Under the pieces are notes generated by a model. The model worked only from the letters and a program-made list of their open reading frames with translations. It was not told the DNA's origin and made no database searches. Source: an uncultured Lachnospiraceae bacterium (GTDB lineage: Bacteria > Bacillota > Clostridia > Lachnospirales > Lachnospiraceae). From it: a stretch of DNA of 36,440 nt. Below, in pieces: positions 1 to 10,300 of this stretch. The position numbers and the translations under genes were made by a program. The stretch lies in contig CADBPM010000093.1 in NCBI GenBank assembly GCA_902796595.1, positions 1 through 36,440 on the forward strand, written 5' to 3'. Numbering within the stretch: the first letter of the stretch is position 1; each line of letters opens with the position of its first letter.

Positions 1-105
1 CTTATCACCCTTCATCAGCGTAAGTGTGACGAACTGAAGGAAGTTAAAAAATATATGCTTCAAAATATGTTCCCATATAAGAAAGATATTCCTTGCTTAC
101 CATAA
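1..105 (+). CDS. hsdS: Type I restriction specificity subunit HsdS, C-terminal end (partial)
   Basis: Frame 1 is open from the window edge to a TAA at 103-105 and encodes 34 residues, including LITLHQRKCDELKEVKKYML and then QNMFP. This is the typical end of type I restriction specificity subunits: the distal conserved helix, 'ITLHQRKLEKLKNIKKxxLQKMFP' in family terms, which packs against the methyltransferase subunits. HsdS recognises the DNA target for the HsdM/HsdR complex. Only the tail is here, so target domains and intactness cannot be judged. The match is short, but the pattern is distinctive. Confidence 0.75.
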   Translation, partial: LITLHQRKCDELKEVKKYMLQNMFPYKKDIPCLP

Positions 106-127
106 CTGCTTTTTGGAGGAAAATGCT

Positions 128-160
128 ATGGTAACTGATGAGTTAGTAAGCCTGCGATAA
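128..160 (+). CDS. Possible 10-residue leader peptide upstream of dtd
   Basis: A strong ribosome binding site (TTGGAGGA, 115-122) precedes an ATG at 128 that opens a 10-codon frame (MVTDELVSLR) ending in TAA at 158-160. The stop overlaps the TAAGGAG that serves dtd, so translation of the two could be coupled. The start codon also lies in one arm of an 8-bp inverted repeat (TTACCATA 97-104, TATGGTAA 127-134), with the ribosome site in the loop. It could instead be the remnant of a lost gene. No homology is recognised, and coding status is uncertain. Confidence 0.3.
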   Translation: MVTDELVSLR

Positions 161-169
161 GGAGAAATT

Positions 170-616
170 ATGAAATTTGTTGTACAGCGTGTTACAAGTG
201 CATCCGTAACAGTAGAAGGAAAGATTATCGGCGAGATAGGGAAGGGCTTTCTTGTCCTGGTTGGAATTGGTAAGGAAGATAACAGGGAAAAGGCTGACCG
301 CTTTGTGAAAAAACTTATAAAGTTAAGAATTTTTGAGGATGAAAACGGAAAGACGAATAAGTCGTTAAGGGACGTAGATGGAGAACTTCTTATAGTGTCA
401 CAGTTTACCCTTTATGCAGATTGCAAGGGGCAGAACAGGCCAGGCTTTACCAATGCGGGTGCACCGGATATGGCAGAGCACCTCTACGAATATATAATTA
501 AAAAGGCAAAAGAAGAAGTACAAAAGGTCGAGCATGGCAGTTTTGGTGCGGACATGAAAGTAAGTCTTGTAAATGACGGACCGTTTACAATAATTTTAGA
601 TGAAAGTCAGGTGTAA
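170..616 (+). CDS. dtd: D-aminoacyl-tRNA deacylase
   Basis: This enzyme hydrolyses D-aminoacyl-tRNAs (and glycine mischarged on tRNA-Ala), freeing the tRNA and the D-amino acid in the cytoplasm. The 148-residue length is normal for the family. The N-terminus [17 protein letters not shown], the SQFTLYAD motif (residues 77-84) and the NDGPFT motif (135-140, carrying the Gly-Pro chirality-sensing pair) are all present, so the active site looks intact. ATG follows AAGGAG with 6-7 bases between. It stands between the hsdS tail and an unknown gene on the same strand. I see no promoter of its own. Confidence 0.95.
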   Translation: MKFVVQRVTSASVTVEGKIIGEIGKGFLVLVGIGKEDNREKADRFVKKLIKLRIFEDENGKTNKSLRDVDGELLIVSQFTLYADCKGQNRPGFTNAGAPDMAEHLYEYIIKKAKEEVQKVEHGSFGADMKVSLVNDGPFTIILDESQV

Positions 617-741
617 GAAAGGACATAGATACATTTACTGGTGAATTTATTTCGCATGATTCCGATATATATGGTAGAAAGGAATCTGTGACGGATTATG
701 AGGATATTTTTCATACTCCATTTTAGCGAAAGGAATCGCCT

Positions 742-1683
742 ATGAATATTACATCTGGTTCGATCACAAATCTGGTTAAAATGAATGCTCTTGAAAATAA
801 GTGGGAGCAAAAGAAGAAAAAAATGACCAAGGCAGAGCGCAACAGAGTCCGCACTCCTGTTGAGCTTATGATGGAAAATTTCAAGACTCAGCTTGTGGAA
901 AGCAGAAAGAATGAAGCTGTTAACCGTATCAATGAAAAGGTTGCAGGCGGAGAAGATCTGACACAGGAAGAGATCAATTACCTCAGGCAGAAAAATCCTA
1001 CTCTTTTAAAGACTTATGAAGATGCTAAAAGAGAAGAAAAAGAGTATGCAAAAAAGCTCGAAAAGTGCAAGACCAAGGAAGAAGTAGACAGGGTAAAGAT
1101 GCAGAAGGTTCAGGAGATATTCAGTGAACTGAAAGCGGCAGATAAAACTGCGAATAAATCTGTCAGAGTTGCGGCTGCCGAAGCGGCTCTTGCAAAGCTC
1201 AACAGGGTGAGGAAGGTAAATCTTAAATTTGCCGAAAGCGGCAAGGAAGATGTTCTTCCGTCCGAGGAAGAGGAAAGAGCAGAAGAAGCAAGAGATAAGG
1301 CAAGAAAAAATGACAGGATAGAGGAAAAATTTGTCGAAAAGACCGGCGAACGTGCGGCAGAAGAAAAAGAAAAGGCAGAAGAGGCTTTCGAAGATTCAAA
1401 GATTGATGAAATCTTTGATAAGAGAGCAAGAAAGAAAGCATCCCTTTTGGAAGAACCAAAGGAAATATTTGTACCGGAAGATGAAGAAACAGAATATGTA
1501 GATGGAAATGTAAGATCATCTTATGATAACAGTAATGTTTCCATAAATTCTGCCAGAGACAAGCGTCGCCGCCGCCGTACGGAAACGGAGGAAGATGACA
1601 CAGAGACTGTTATTAAACAGATATTAAATTATTCAGCAAATATCATCAGTCAGTACAGTCAGGGTGTTAATATGCTGATGTAA
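742..1683 (+). CDS. Hypothetical charged coiled-coil protein
   Basis: I do not recognise this 313-residue protein. It has no signal peptide or membrane segment and is very rich in Lys, Glu, Arg and Ala. Residues ~50-130 and ~150-225 look like long helical, probably coiled-coil stretches (runs such as EEKEKAEEAFEDSK). A run of five arginines occurs near residue 275. The last ~30 residues (ETVIKQILNYSANIISQYSQ...) are less charged and amphipathic. ATG follows AAAGGA (729-734). An intrinsic terminator follows directly. A cytoplasmic structural or scaffold role is possible but unsupported. Confidence 0.75.
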   Translation: MNITSGSITNLVKMNALENKWEQKKKKMTKAERNRVRTPVELMMENFKTQLVESRKNEAVNRINEKVAGGEDLTQEEINYLRQKNPTLLKTYEDAKREEKEYAKKLEKCKTKEEVDRVKMQKVQEIFSELKAADKTANKSVRVAAAEAALAKLNRVRKVNLKFAESGKEDVLPSEEEERAEEARDKARKNDRIEEKFVEKTGERAAEEKEKAEEAFEDSKIDEIFDKRARKKASLLEEPKEIFVPEDEETEYVDGNVRSSYDNSNVSINSARDKRRRRRTETEEDDTETVIKQILNYSANIISQYSQGVNMLM

Positions 1684-1695
1684 AGTTTTAAGTAA

Positions 1696-1723
1696 GCTCG
1701 CATACAAAATATGCGGGCTTTTT
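1696..1723 (+). terminator. Intrinsic terminator after the coiled-coil gene
   Basis: GCTCGCATA (1696-1704) pairs with TATGCGGGC (1710-1718), nine pairs with one G-T, around a five-base loop. A T run at 1719-1723 follows. It lies 13 bases after the stop codon. Confidence 0.85.
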
Positions 1724-1766
1724 CTATGCAAGAAAGTTTGAAGGGATGGAGAATAATGTTTTGTTG

Positions 1767-1775
1767 TGGTATGAT
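1767..1775 (+). promoter_or_regulatory. Extended -10 promoter for the nadE operon
   Basis: TGG followed by TATGAT (1770-1775) is an extended -10 element; no good -35 is visible at 17 bp, which fits an extended -10 promoter. Transcription would start near 1781-1783, exactly where the leader hairpin begins. Confidence 0.5.
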
Positions 1776-1782
1776 ATAGAAG

Positions 1783-1836
1783 TGTGTAAGCTTGAAACAA
1801 GGTTTCAAGCTTACACAAGTGCCTGTGACAAGGCAC
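1783..1836 (+). other. Two leader hairpins upstream of nadE
   Basis: A perfect 16-bp inverted repeat (TGTGTAAGCTTGAAAC at 1783-1798 and its complement at 1802-1817) has a three-base loop, AAG. A second 6-bp hairpin (GTGCCT 1819-1824, AGGCAC 1831-1836) follows at once. Neither has an adjacent T run, so they are not typical terminators. Given the -10 at 1770, the first would sit at the very 5' end of the operon mRNA. Confidence 0.7.
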
Positions 1837-1870
1837 AAAAATAACGATACACTATTTTTTGAGGTGGAAT

Positions 1871-3829
1871 ATGAGACATGGATTTATAAAGGTGACAGCA
1901 GTGACACCAGATCTTTTGGTCGCTGATACTGTATTTAACACAGATAAACTTATAGAATGCATGAAAGAAGAGGCTGCAAAAGGGACAAAGATACTTGTAT
2001 TTCCTGAGCTTGTAATAACAGGATATACCTGCGGAGAGCTTTTCCTTCAGGATGAACTTTTAGAGGAGGCAAAGAAGGGGCTTTTTCGCCTTGCCGAGGC
2101 TTCGGAAGGCTTGAAGATGCTTACTTTTGTGGGGCTTCCTCTGGTCGTTTCAGGAAAACTTTACAATGTGGCAGCAGCGATAATGGATGGGGGAATACTT
2201 GGACTTGTTCCGAAGGTAAATCTCCCTTCTTATGGCGAATTCTACGAGGGCAGACATTTTACACCGGGCAATAAAAAAGCCATATATATTGACCTTTCTG
2301 ATGAATACCTTTGTATCCCTTTCGGTACAGACATTATTTTTCAAAATACGGAAATGCCTGACTTAAAGATCGCGGCAGAACTCTGCGAAGATCTTTGGGT
2401 ACCGGATCCGCCATCGGTAAGACATGCAATAAACGGGGCTACCATAATAGTAAATCTTTCCGGTTCAACTGAAACTACAGGCAAGGATATATACAGAAGA
2501 GAACTTGTAAAGAGTCAGTCTGCAAGGCTTATCTGCGGATATATCTATGCAACCGCGGGCGAGGGTGAATCCAGCACAGATCTTGTATTTGGCGGACAGA
2601 ACCTCATTGCGGAAAACGGAACGATCCTTGCAGAAAAAAAGAGATTTGAGAACGGGCGCATTTCAACCGAGATTGACGTAAAAAGGCTTGCCTATGACAG
2701 AAGAAAGATGGGTACCTTTGAACAGAAAATAGCAGATGGAGCACAAGGAAGTTACGATATAATTTCTTTTTCATGGGAAATGGATAAGCTTCCTATGATC
2801 CCTCTTACAAGAACCTTTGCAAAGACTCCTTTTGTTCCGGGAGTAAAGGCTGACAGAGACAGAAGGTGCGAGGAGATAACCACAATTCAGGCAATGGGAT
2901 TAAAAAAGAGACTTAAGCATACGCATTGTGAGCATGTGGTCATAGGCGTTTCAGGCGGTCTTGATTCTACACTTGCGCTTCTTGTTGCCTGCAAGGCTTT
3001 TGATATGTTGGGGCTTCCTCGTGAAAATGTTGTAGCGGTTACCATGCCTGCATTCGGCACGACAGACAGAACTTATAATAATTCACTTTCACTTGCAAAG
3101 ACCCTTGGGGCAAGCCTGCGTGAAATAAATATCAAGGCGGCAGTGGAACAGCATTTTAAGGATATCGGACATGACCCTGAGGTACACAATGTTGTTTATG
3201 AAAATTCACAGGCAAGAGAGCGCACCCAGGTAATAATGGATATTGCAAATGCAGTCGGAGGTCTTGTGATAGGAACAGGAGATATGAGCGAGCTTGCACT
3301 CGGATGGGCTACTTACAACGGTGACCACATGTCTATGTACGCAGTGAACTGTTCTATTCCAAAGACTCTTGTAAGGTATCTGGTTCTTTATTTTGCCGAA
3401 ACAGCGGCAAAAAATAGGGAAGAGGAACTTTCGGATGTTCTTTTTGATGTACTTGATACGCCTGTAAGCCCTGAACTGCTTCCACCTGATGAAAATGGGA
3501 AGATAAGCCAGAAGACGGAAGATATCGTAGGTCCTTATGAACTGCATGACTTTTTCTTGTATCATGTTGTACGTTTTGGAGAAACGCCGGACAAGATCTA
3601 CAGACTTGCCTGCGTGACTTTCCATGATCAGTATGATGAGAAATTCATTTATAAATGGCTTGTAAATTTCTACAGAAGATTTTTTGCCCAACAGTACAAG
3701 AGGTCCTGTATTCCGGATGGGCCAAAGGTGGGAAGTGTTGCGCTTTCACCAAGAGGTGACTGGCGCATGCCGAGTGATGCATCCAACGCGATATGGATGA
3801 AAAAACTTGAGGAGATAAAGCCGGAATAA
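1871..3829 (+). CDS. nadE: Glutamine-dependent NAD(+) synthetase
   Basis: This two-domain enzyme makes NAD from deamido-NAD, ATP and ammonia released from glutamine, the last step of NAD synthesis. The N-terminal nitrilase-type glutaminase carries its triad: Glu46 (FPELVITGYTC), Lys115 (PKVNLPS) and Cys172 (ELCEDLW). The C-terminal synthetase has the ATP P-loop SGGLDS (361-366). The 652 residues match the long glutamine-dependent form. I chose ATG 1871, behind GAGGTGG (1861-1867), over an in-frame TTG at 1859 that would overlap the ribosome site. It is the first gene of the operon with addB (30-bp gap). Confidence 0.95.
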   Translation: MRHGFIKVTAVTPDLLVADTVFNTDKLIECMKEEAAKGTKILVFPELVITGYTCGELFLQDELLEEAKKGLFRLAEASEGLKMLTFVGLPLVVSGKLYNVAAAIMDGGILGLVPKVNLPSYGEFYEGRHFTPGNKKAIYIDLSDEYLCIPFGTDIIFQNTEMPDLKIAAELCEDLWVPDPPSVRHAINGATIIVNLSGSTETTGKDIYRRELVKSQSARLICGYIYATAGEGESSTDLVFGGQNLIAENGTILAEKKRFENGRISTEIDVKRLAYDRRKMGTFEQKIADGAQGSYDIISFSWEMDKLPMIPLTRTFAKTPFVPGVKADRDRRCEEITTIQAMGLKKRLKHTHCEHVVIGVSGGLDSTLALLVACKAFDMLGLPRENVVAVTMPAFGTTDRTYNNSLSLAKTLGASLREINIKAAVEQHFKDIGHDPEVHNVVYENSQARERTQVIMDIANAVGGLVIGTGDMSELALGWATYNGDHMSMYAVNCSIPKTLVRYLVLYFAETAAKNREEELSDVLFDVLDTPVSPELLPPDENGKISQKTEDIVGPYELHDFFLYHVVRFGETPDKIYRLACVTFHDQYDEKFIYKWLVNFYRRFFAQQYKRSCIPDGPKVGSVALSPRGDWRMPSDASNAIWMKKLEEIKPE

Positions 3830-3859
3830 GGTTTTGCGGGGGTAAAGAGGAGTTTAGCA

Positions 3860-6800
3860 ATGGCTTTTCAGTATATTGTCGGAAGTACTAATTCCGGTAA
3901 GTCCACTGCTCTTTATAAAAAGATAATGGAGCTTGCCGCAAAAGACTTCAGAAAAAAATATATAGTCATAGTACCGGAACAGTTTACCATGCAGACCCAG
4001 CGTGCACTTGTAGATGCAAGTGCACATGGCTGCATAATGAATGTTGATGTTCTTTCTTTCAACCGTCTTGCACTTCGAGTGTTCGAGGAAACAGGCGAGA
4101 AAAAAAGAATGGTGCTTGAGGATACAGGTAAAAATATGATAATAAGAAGGCTGCTTTCTGATGTCAGAGGCAGACTTTCTTATTTTTCAAATGCTTCAAA
4201 AAAGAACGGTTTTACCGAGGACATGAAATCTCTTATCACAGAGCTTTTTCAGTATAACATAAGCTCGGAAAAGCTTCTTGATATGGAGAATAACCTGAAA
4301 AATGCACCTAAAAAGGACCCTGTTCTCACAGCAAAATTAGCAGACACAAGACTTGTGCTTGATGCTTTTAATGCATATAAGGCTGATAAATATATAACTG
4401 CGGAGGAAATTTTAGACCTCCTTATAGAGGTTCTTCCCGAGTCAAAAATGCTTGATGATGCTGTAGTTGCCTTTGATGGATTTACAGGCTTTACTCCGGC
4501 ACAGTTAGACCTTATCAGGGTCATGTCGCATAGAGCATCGGACCTTCTCTTTACTGTAAGTATCGATCCACTTGTTTTTACCGGAAAGAAAACAGGCATA
4601 TCCGGTCTGTTCTCCCTGAGCCTTGATACGCTTAGCAGGCTTGACAGGATATCAAAGGAAGAGGGAGTTCCTCTTGCAAAGCCTTTTATTACAGGAAAAA
4701 GACTTGATGAAGGTGGAAATGAAATTGACAGCAGACCTAATACTCCAGCTATCCGCCATCTTTCAGATAATATTTTCAGATACCCCGTTAAAAGGAAGAA
4801 ACTTTCTGAAAATGAAAACAGTGTAAGTATAAATGTTTGCATAGATCCGCATGATGAAGCGAAGTTTGTACTTTCTGAAATAAAAAGGCTTGTAATAGAT
4901 GAAGGATATCGCTACAGAGATATAGGAGTCGTTGCAGGGGATATCTCTATTTATGGAGAGATCATAGTAAGAACACTTAACGGCGGGGGTGTGCCTTGTT
5001 TTCTTGACCAGAAAAGAAATATAATGGCAAATCCCTTAGTTGAGTTTGTACGCTCTGCACTTGCGATCATAAATGAAGAATTTTCCGTGGAATCAGTAAT
5101 GAGATTTTTAAGAAGTTCTCTTGCAGATGTTGCAGAAGAGGATATAGATATATTTGAAAATTTTATACTTGAACATGGGATCAGAGGCAGAAAACGTTAT
5201 AAAGAGACCTTTTTGACGGAAAAAAGACTTGCAAGGTTTTCTGAAGATGAATATAAGATGGGACTTCTTCGTGCCGCAGATAGGGTAAGAGCCTATATTG
5301 ACGGTCTTTTTACCCCTCTTTATGATGCCTTTGCAGATAAAGATAAAACAGCAAGATCGCTTACAATGGCACTATATGATCTTGTGCTTGCAAGTAATTG
5401 TGCCTCAAAAATGGATAAACTTTCAAGTGATCTTGAAAAGAGAAATGAACCGATATTAGCCAAGGAGTCAAGTCAATGCTACAGGCTTGTACTTGAGATA
5501 TTTGAAAAAATGGCGGACCTTCTTGGCAACGAGCATATTTCAACCGAGGACTATGTGAAGGTAATGGAATCCGGTTTTTCAGAGCAGGAAGCAGGCTTTA
5601 TACCGCCCGGCCAGGATCAGGTTCTTGTAGGCGACCTTGTGCGTACAAGACTTCCGCAGATCAAGGTTTTATTTGCATTGGGATTTAACGATGGAATCGT
5701 GCCGGCAAGTACCAATGTAAAGGGAATCCTTACAGACCGCGAGCGTGAGAAGATTTTTGAGGCAGGATTTGAACTTGCACCGACAGTCAGAGAAAGAAGC
5801 AAGCGCGAACAGTTTTATATATACATGAATCTTTCAAAACCTGCCAATGCCCTTTATATCTGCTATAGCAAAAATGGGGCGGATGGTTCTGAACTGAAAC
5901 CTTCTTACTTCATAGACAGAATAAGTGCTATGTATGATAGGAGCATAGTCTGCGACAGAAGAAACGAGGGTGATCTTTTAACTGAATTCAGAAGAGATAT
6001 GGGCAGAAGAGTTCTTATCTCATCCTTAAATGGACTGGAAAATAACAGTAAAAGCGCTGTCCTTGCAAAGCTTTATGAGGCTTATGATGTGCCATTTTAC
6101 AAGTCTGTCTTACAGGGACATAATTCAGATCTTGTTTATAACAGTCTTAAAAAGGCTATTGCAGAAAAACTTTATGAAAATCTTACAGGGTCGGTTTCAA
6201 GACTTGAGCTTTTTGCGTCCTGTCCGTTTGCTCATTTTATGACTTATGGACTTTATCTTAAAGAAAGAAGATATGCGAATCTTTCCCTGCCTGACCTTGG
6301 AACTATTTACCATGCAGTTCTTGAAAACTTTGAAAGAAAGACTTTGGAGAGAAAACTTACTTTCAGGGAACTGGCTGAAAATGACAGCCTTCGCAATTTA
6401 CTGGCTGATGAAAGTGTCGATGCTGTTACAGGAGATGAAAACAATATACTTCATTCTTCTGAAAGACTTGTTCATATAATCGACAGGATAAAGCGAGTCG
6501 CAAGAAGGGCTATATGGGCAGTTACAAAGCAGATCGCAGCAGGCAGTATCGAGCCTCTTCTTATCGAGGAACAGTTTGTAAGAAATGGCATGACAGGAAG
6601 AATAGACAGGGTGGATCTTTTTTCTTCAGATATTCTTCCGGACGGGAAAAAGCTTTCGGATATTACAGCAGGACCTTTTGTCGGTGCAGATACAATAGAG
6701 TATGTAAGAGTGATAGATTACAAGACCGGCAATAAGTCTTTTGACCTTAACAGGATTTATTATGGGCTTGATCTTCAGCTCTTTACGTATGTCCGCCATG

Positions 6801-7345
6801 TAAAGGATAAGATAAAGGAGTTGCCGGGTAAAAATAATGCGGCAGTGGTTCCGGAGGGTGCATTTTATTTTCACATTGATGACCCTGTTGTGGAAAAAGG
6901 TGAAGGCAAGGAGGCTATCTTAAAGAAATTGCGGCTTAACGGGCCGGGGCTTAGTGAGCCATACGCCTTAAAACTTGCAGATGAGGGTCTTGTAGATGCA
7001 GGACTTTCTTTGAACCCTTCCTATGAATCGCTTGTGCTTTCAGCTAAAACTACAGCCAAGGGAAGTTTTGCAGCAGGAACAAACCTTCTTAGCGCGGAGC
7101 ACATGGAACTTGTTACAGGGCATGTTGATGAAAAAGAAAAAGATCTTAAAAGGCTTATCACAAATGGGGACGTAAGACCTTACCCATTTCACCTTGGGGG
7201 TAAAAGCGGATGCGATTATTGCCCTTATAATGCTGCATGCAGGTTTGACCCGAAGATATCAAAGTACAGGTATAATTACATGAAAGAGATGAGCGACGAT
7301 GATATCTTTATGAAGATCAGGAAGGAAGGGGGCGAGGAAGAATGA
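3860..7345 (+). CDS. addB: ATP-dependent nuclease subunit B (AddB)
   Basis: With AddA this forms the AddAB helicase-nuclease, which resects double-strand breaks for RecA and degrades foreign linear DNA. The 1161 residues match AddB. The N-terminus has GSTNSGKST (8-16, Walker A). The C-terminal RecB-family nuclease carries DYKTGN (Asp953, Lys955). Four cysteines in the iron-sulphur pattern, Cys788 (SCPFAHF) plus Cys1118, Cys1121 and Cys1127 (GCDYCPYNAAC), staple the nuclease domain. ATG follows GAGGAG. The stop overlaps the addA start (ATGA), as expected for a 1:1 complex. Confidence 0.96.
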   Translation: MAFQYIVGSTNSGKSTALYKKIMELAAKDFRKKYIVIVPEQFTMQTQRALVDASAHGCIMNVDVLSFNRLALRVFEETGEKKRMVLEDTGKNMIIRRLLSDVRGRLSYFSNASKKNGFTEDMKSLITELFQYNISSEKLLDMENNLKNAPKKDPVLTAKLADTRLVLDAFNAYKADKYITAEEILDLLIEVLPESKMLDDAVVAFDGFTGFTPAQLDLIRVMSHRASDLLFTVSIDPLVFTGKKTGISGLFSLSLDTLSRLDRISKEEGVPLAKPFITGKRLDEGGNEIDSRPNTPAIRHLSDNIFRYPVKRKKLSENENSVSINVCIDPHDEAKFVLSEIKRLVIDEGYRYRDIGVVAGDISIYGEIIVRTLNGGGVPCFLDQKRNIMANPLVEFVRSALAIINEEFSVESVMRFLRSSLADVAEEDIDIFENFILEHGIRGRKRYKETFLTEKRLARFSEDEYKMGLLRAADRVRAYIDGLFTPLYDAFADKDKTARSLTMALYDLVLASNCASKMDKLSSDLEKRNEPILAKESSQCYRLVLEIFEKMADLLGNEHISTEDYVKVMESGFSEQEAGFIPPGQDQVLVGDLVRTRLPQIKVLFALGFNDGIVPASTNVKGILTDREREKIFEAGFELAPTVRERSKREQFYIYMNLSKPANALYICYSKNGADGSELKPSYFIDRISAMYDRSIVCDRRNEGDLLTEFRRDMGRRVLISSLNGLENNSKSAVLAKLYEAYDVPFYKSVLQGHNSDLVYNSLKKAIAEKLYENLTGSVSRLELFASCPFAHFMTYGLYLKERRYANLSLPDLGTIYHAVLENFERKTLERKLTFRELAENDSLRNLLADESVDAVTGDENNILHSSERLVHIIDRIKRVARRAIWAVTKQIAAGSIEPLLIEEQFVRNGMTGRIDRVDLFSSDILPDGKKLSDITAGPFVGADTIEYVRVIDYKTGNKSFDLNRIYYGLDLQLFTYVRHVKDKIKELPGKNNAAVVPEGAFYFHIDDPVVEKGEGKEAILKKLRLNGPGLSEPYALKLADEGLVDAGLSLNPSYESLVLSAKTTAKGSFAAGTNLLSAEHMELVTGHVDEKEKDLKRLITNGDVRPYPFHLGGKSGCDYCPYNAACRFDPKISKYRYNYMKEMSDDDIFMKIRKEGGEEE

Positions 7346-10300
7346 GCGTTAAATGGACTAACGAACAGAGGAAAGTGATAGAAGCAAGAGATTGTGACCT
7401 TTTAGTTTCTGCGGCGGCAGGTTCCGGCAAGACGGCTGTGCTTATCGAGAGGATAGTGCAGAGGATCCTCGACCCTGTAGCGCCTATAAATGTGGATGAA
7501 ATTCTTGTGGTAACTTTTACAAGAGCAGCAGCAGCCGAAATGAGCACAAGAATCGCGGAACGACTTACAGAAATGCTTGCAGTTGAAACAAAAAAAGATC
7601 CGGAGTCTGACCTTGTAAAAAGGCTTTCTGATCAGTATCAGGCACTTGCGAGGGCGCAGATTTCAACCATAGACAGCTTTGCGAAGCGTGTAGTCATGGA
7701 ACATTATGAGGAAGCGGACATAGACCCCGGAGTCCGTATTGCCGATGAAAATGAACTAAAGCTTCTTAAGGCAGATGTAATGGAAGAGCTTCTCGAAGAA
7801 AAATACAATGAGGGCGACAAGGATTTCCTTGACTTTGCCGAGTATTTTGCAAGAGGCAAGGAAGATGGCAATATTGAAACAGTAATAGAAAGTCTTGTGA
7901 GGTATTCAGAAAGCTTTGCAGATCCGGAGGGGTGGCTGTATGAAAGAAGGGATGAATACCTTGGAGATATGGAAAAACTTCCTTCTATAAAGATTTTGCA
8001 TGAGATTTCTTCCTCTGTCCTTAAAAGTATAAGTGAAAATGCGGAATATGCGATGTATATTGCAGAAAGCCCTATGGGACCTGTGCAGTACATGCCGGTT
8101 CTTATCGATGAAGCGGATACTTTCAGAAAAATGTCAGAGTTAAAAGACATTGACTCTATGCAGAAAGCTGTTGCGGAATATAAGTTTGCGAGGCTTCCTG
8201 GAGGTAAGGCAAAGGAAGTTGACGAAGTTTGCGAGGACAAGAAAGAGACTGTAAAGTCACTCCGCAATGACTATAAAAAGAGTTTTCAGGAATTATTGCA
8301 GAAAAAATTTCTGGCAGTTCCAATTAAGGAGGCAGTGAAAGATTTCAACCTGACTAAAGCCTCTGTTAATGTGGCATGCAACCTTGCCATAGAATTTTCA
8401 GAACTTTACAAGGAAGCTAAGAAAAAGAAAAATCTTGTGGATTTTTCGGATCTTGAACACCTTGCTTTGAGGATACTCAGGGACAAGGATGGAAATATTA
8501 CGGAGGCGGCGAAAGAATACAGGGAAGAGTTCAAGGAAGTAATGACTGATGAGTACCAGGATTCAAACCTGATGCAGGAGCTTATACTTACTGCGGTTGC
8601 GGGAAGTGATGAAGGCAGGCATGACTTTTTTATGGTCGGAGATGTAAAGCAGAGTATTTACAGTTTCAGACAGGCAAGACCGGAACTCTTTATAGGAAAA
8701 TACGGGAAATATAAGTATTCCGGAGAAGAAAGAAAGATAGATCTGCATAACAACTTCAGAAGCAGAAAAGAGGTGCTTGATCCTGTAAATGATGTTTTTG
8801 ACGATATAATGCATGCAGATTTTGGAAATATTGAGTACGACGAGGCGGCGAGACTTGTACCCGGCGGGAATTTTGAAGATGATAAGAGAGACCATAAGAC
8901 CGAATTCATATTAAGTGACAGGTCAATAGAGCCTGATGATGAGGAACTTGCAAGTGAGTTGGCAAGGATTCCAGCCGCAGAATACGAGGGGCACATGCTT
9001 GCTTTGCGGATAAGAGAACTTCATGATAAGGAAGGGTATAAATACAAGGATATCACCATACTTTTCAGAACGATGAAGGGGTGGGCTGAACCTGTCAAGG
9101 AAGTGCTCATGTCCCAAGGGATACCTGCGGTCAGCGAGACAACGGCCGGTTATTTTTCTGCATGGGAAGTTGAGGTGGCACTGTCACTTCTTTCTGTTAT
9201 AGACAACCCCAGACAGGACATTCCTCTTGCGGCAGTAATGCTTTCACCTGTCGGGAAATTTTCGCCGGATGAACTTGCAAGTCTCCGTATTATGGATAAG
9301 AGCGACAAAGATCTGTGGGAACTTGTACTTGAGAGCAGCGACGAAAAGGTGGTAAAATTTAGGGACCTTCTGGTTGAAATGCGAAGGCTTTCAACATTTT
9401 TACCTGTTCATGAACTTATAATAAGAGTGCTTGATGAAACAAACTTTACAGATTACGTGGCTGCAATGCCTGGAGGAGCTGTAAGAGAGCGAAACCTTGC
9501 TATGCTTGTTGCAAGAGCCGAGGGAGTTGAAGCATCAGGTATTCGCGGACTGGTTCATTTCAACCGGTATATAAAAAAGATAAAAGATCAGGGAATTGAT
9601 TTTGGTGAGGCAGATGCGCTTGATACTCTCGATGCAGTAAGGATAATGTCTATTCATAAAAGCAAGGGACTTCAGTTTCCGGTCGTTTTTGTTTCAGGGC
9701 TTGGCAAGACCATAAATAAGACGGCAGCAAGGGAATCTGTCATAATTCACCCCCGCTACGGTATTGGGGTTGACTGCTTTAACCTTGAAAGCAGGGAGAG
9801 GTGGAAATCTTTGCCAAAGATCGTTATAGCGGAAAAAGCGGATGAGGACACTGTTGCAGAAGAAGAGAGACTTCTTTATGTCGCCATGACAAGGGCTATA
9901 GATAAGCTCATACTTACCGGACAGGGAAAGAAGATAACAGAAAAGCTTCCGGCTATTGCAGAAAGTCATGCAAACTACCTGTCGCTTGCTCAGACCGGCA
10001 AGGTCATGGACTTGGTTCTGCCGACAGTATTAAGGAAAAGTAATCATTTCAACCTGATAAAACTTACGCCTGAGGCTCTTATAAAAAGTGAAACAAAGCA
10101 AGAACTTACAAGAAAAAAAACTATAGATAAGGAAAATTCAGGTGAAAATGAGGAGGCAGGAGAAAATGCCAGCCTTTTAAGAAAACTGACTGCTGAAATG
10201 GAGTATAACTATCCTTATGAGAGAGCGGTCAATGAAAAGGTAAAGTATACGGTAAGTGAGATAAAAAGGCTTGGGCTTACCGAAGAAGAAGCTGGAGAAG

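Noticed and set aside
1859..1870. Upstream TTG start for nadE
   Set aside because: It would overlap the GAGGTGG ribosome site; ATG 1871 has proper spacing and fits the family N-terminus.
4249..4842. 197-residue minus-strand frame inside addB
   Set aside because: Serine-rich shadow of the addB coding strand, with no start signals.
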